DNA of 64,000 nucleotides from assembly GCA_963402885.1 (NCBI GenBank), contig OY727096.1, positions 23,851,820 through 23,915,819 on the forward strand. The letters are read 5' to 3'. The notes under the pieces are model-generated. The model searched no databases. It was not told where the DNA came from and saw only the letters and a list, made by a program, of their open reading frames with translations. The stretch comes from Antedon bifida (Eukaryota > Echinodermata > Crinoidea > Comatulida > Antedonidae). This document shows positions 62,742 through 64,000 of the stretch, in pieces. Numbering within the stretch: the first letter of the stretch is position 1; the number at the start of each line of letters is the position of its first letter. The translations under genes were made by a program, and so were the position numbers.

Positions 62742-63057
62742 TTAGGTGTCTTTAAATTTACTAATGTCTATTAATGATGCTTCAACAGCCTTTGCCAAGT
62801 GTACAGGTGTCTCTTCATCACCAATCACTAACTGTTGAAGGATAGTGAGGCCTACTTCTTGTCATTTTGGATAATCGAAATCCAGAAGGTAAAAAGTGGA
62901 GAGGAGAGTAACTAGAGCCTCATCTAATTTTGCTTTCTCCATTGTAGTTAGAATTGTTTGCTCAACTTTAATGTAGGCCATTTCTGTGTCCAAAAGCAAT
63001 ACCGGCATATTGCCTGATCGGCGTGAAGACCAGGTTGCTGGATCTTCATTCATGTTC
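62742..63057 (-). pseudogene. Terminal exon of an unidentified gene, with an in-frame TGA
   Basis: Minus-strand exon preceded by a good acceptor (CTCTTTTCATGTTTAG). It encodes 64 residues, starting NMNEDPATWSSRR and ending YLLDFDYPK, then TGA (62862-62864). Without any frame change, 39 further residues follow (QEVGLTILQQLVIGDEETP, then HLAKAVEAS) to TAA at 62742. The hydrophobic block ending in YPK and then xxxxTILQQLV matches the C-terminus I know from large families of uncharacterised fish and invertebrate proteins, in which the residues after YP continue straight into the last helix. The homologous region thus spans the TGA. Upstream exons are not found in the window. It could be a decaying pseudogene, a sequencing error, a polymorphism or a recoded stop. 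Confidence 0.6.
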
Positions 63058-63065
63058 CTAAACAT

Positions 63066-64000
63066 GAAAAGAGATTAATAATAGTTTTAGTATTTATAAA
63101 ACTATTACTGTAATTGGGTACGGTATGGTTTTTAGAGTCCTATATCTGGGGCGGTAAACACAAAAACATGACGCAATATTAGAACAGTGGTAAGAAGAAT
63201 TTTACATTATAAGACATAAGGGTGGGTGGAATATGCATTTGAATTTTTTAATTACAAACGTTGCCTGTTTATACCGATCCCAAAGAAAGGCCTGGCTGTA
63301 TATCTATTATTCTTATTTTTAGTTAAATAATTAGGGTCTAAATTTATTTTTAATATTACTATTTAGGAAGACAATATGCAAAACGGTGCTCAATCCTGAT
63401 TGATGCTTTTATTCCGTATCAATATGTTTATAATAACAATCATACAATTAAATGTAAATTTTGTTTAATTGTTTGATTTTAATAAATTATTGTAAACATA
63501 TACCTCAAATTTTAAGCTACGATAAATTTGATTTTTAAAAAACACTTTTCAACTAAAGACAACTTTTTTTTTAATGTACATAATATTATTTTAAATTTTA
63601 AAAACACTAAATACCTTCAGGTTGTCTACAAGGTCGGCAGACTTTTTTTGACGATTTTTTCCCAACAAATATGTTTGACAGATTTGACAATATATGGGTT
63701 ATCTTTGAACCTAAACAAAAATAACAAATTGAAAACATTATATAAATTTATTTAAATTAATAAATGAGTGGAATAATGTACGGACATAAACTTGATATAG
63801 CTCAAATTGTTAATGTAGCCTACAGTTTTGTAGGTAGTCAAGGTAAAAGGAAGGGGAAAGGGTGGGCTGGCCAGGAGAGCATTAATCTGTCAAAAATTAT
63901 TATTCATAAGTCATTTATTTAATTTTAGTTGTTAAAGGGAGGAGTGCATGACACTAGCTTGAACGGTGAAACCAAGCTGTTAAATACGTACACAATATGT
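63066..64000. other. Sequence upstream of the terminal exon (presumed intron)
   Basis: AT-rich, with no further exon recognised. If the gene at 62742-63057 is real, this is intron and its earlier exons lie beyond 64000. Confidence 0.35.

Noticed and set aside
1-64000. CRISPR arrays, operons or prokaryotic defence systems
   Set aside because: The window is eukaryotic. The tandem repeats have no spacer structure and no bacterial-type gene clusters occur.

Overview
This is a eukaryotic, metazoan genomic window. It is AT-rich, and most of it has no long open reading frame. The only complete gene I can name is an intronless Twist-family bHLH transcription factor (44472-45062, + strand) with a C-terminal WR motif. 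Together with the interspersed-repeat content this suggests an invertebrate animal, probably a marine deuterostome such as an echinoderm. That assignment is an inference; the sequence does not prove it. The Twist gene sits in a gene desert: about 44 kb upstream and 18 kb downstream carry no other recognisable coding exon, as is common around developmental regulators.

Layout. 1-7 kb: non-coding, with short tandem repeats and a probable LINE 3' tail. 7.1-8.2 kb: a tandem array of about 200-bp units, each carrying a tRNA-Phe(GAA) on the minus strand. One copy is clearly intact, two are near-complete but mutated, two carry internal deletions, and a sixth is a relic. 9.5-24 kb: non-coding, with several CCAAT-palindrome MITE copies, a tRNA-like gene with an odd anticodon (15.3 kb), a non-LTR retrotransposon 3' end with part of its reverse-transcriptase C-terminus (15.9-16.5 kb), and the first copy of a second MITE family. 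24-44 kb: more MITEs, CG-rich repeat clusters (29.4 and 33.9 kb), and a hairpin minisatellite that switches orientation (31.4-32.0 kb). 44-45 kb: Twist, with a GC-rich proximal region. 45-60 kb: desert with MITEs, a tRNA-derived SINE (58.3-58.6 kb) and local duplications. 60.6-62.5 kb: a microsatellite, then a large array of about 62-bp units. 62.7-63.1 kb: the terminal exon of an unidentified minus-strand gene, interrupted by an in-frame TGA.

No operon-like logic applies here. Two short non-autonomous DNA transposon families account for much of the recognisable repeat content. Family A has termini AGCTCTGTCTACAC; family B has termini AGCTTGGTTCCCA. Both are flanked by 3-bp TTA/TAA duplications, as in PIF/Harbinger elements. 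Further general signals are a strong excess of the palindrome TAGGCCTA and a dispersed CGCGCGTAC repeat that stands out against the AT-rich background.
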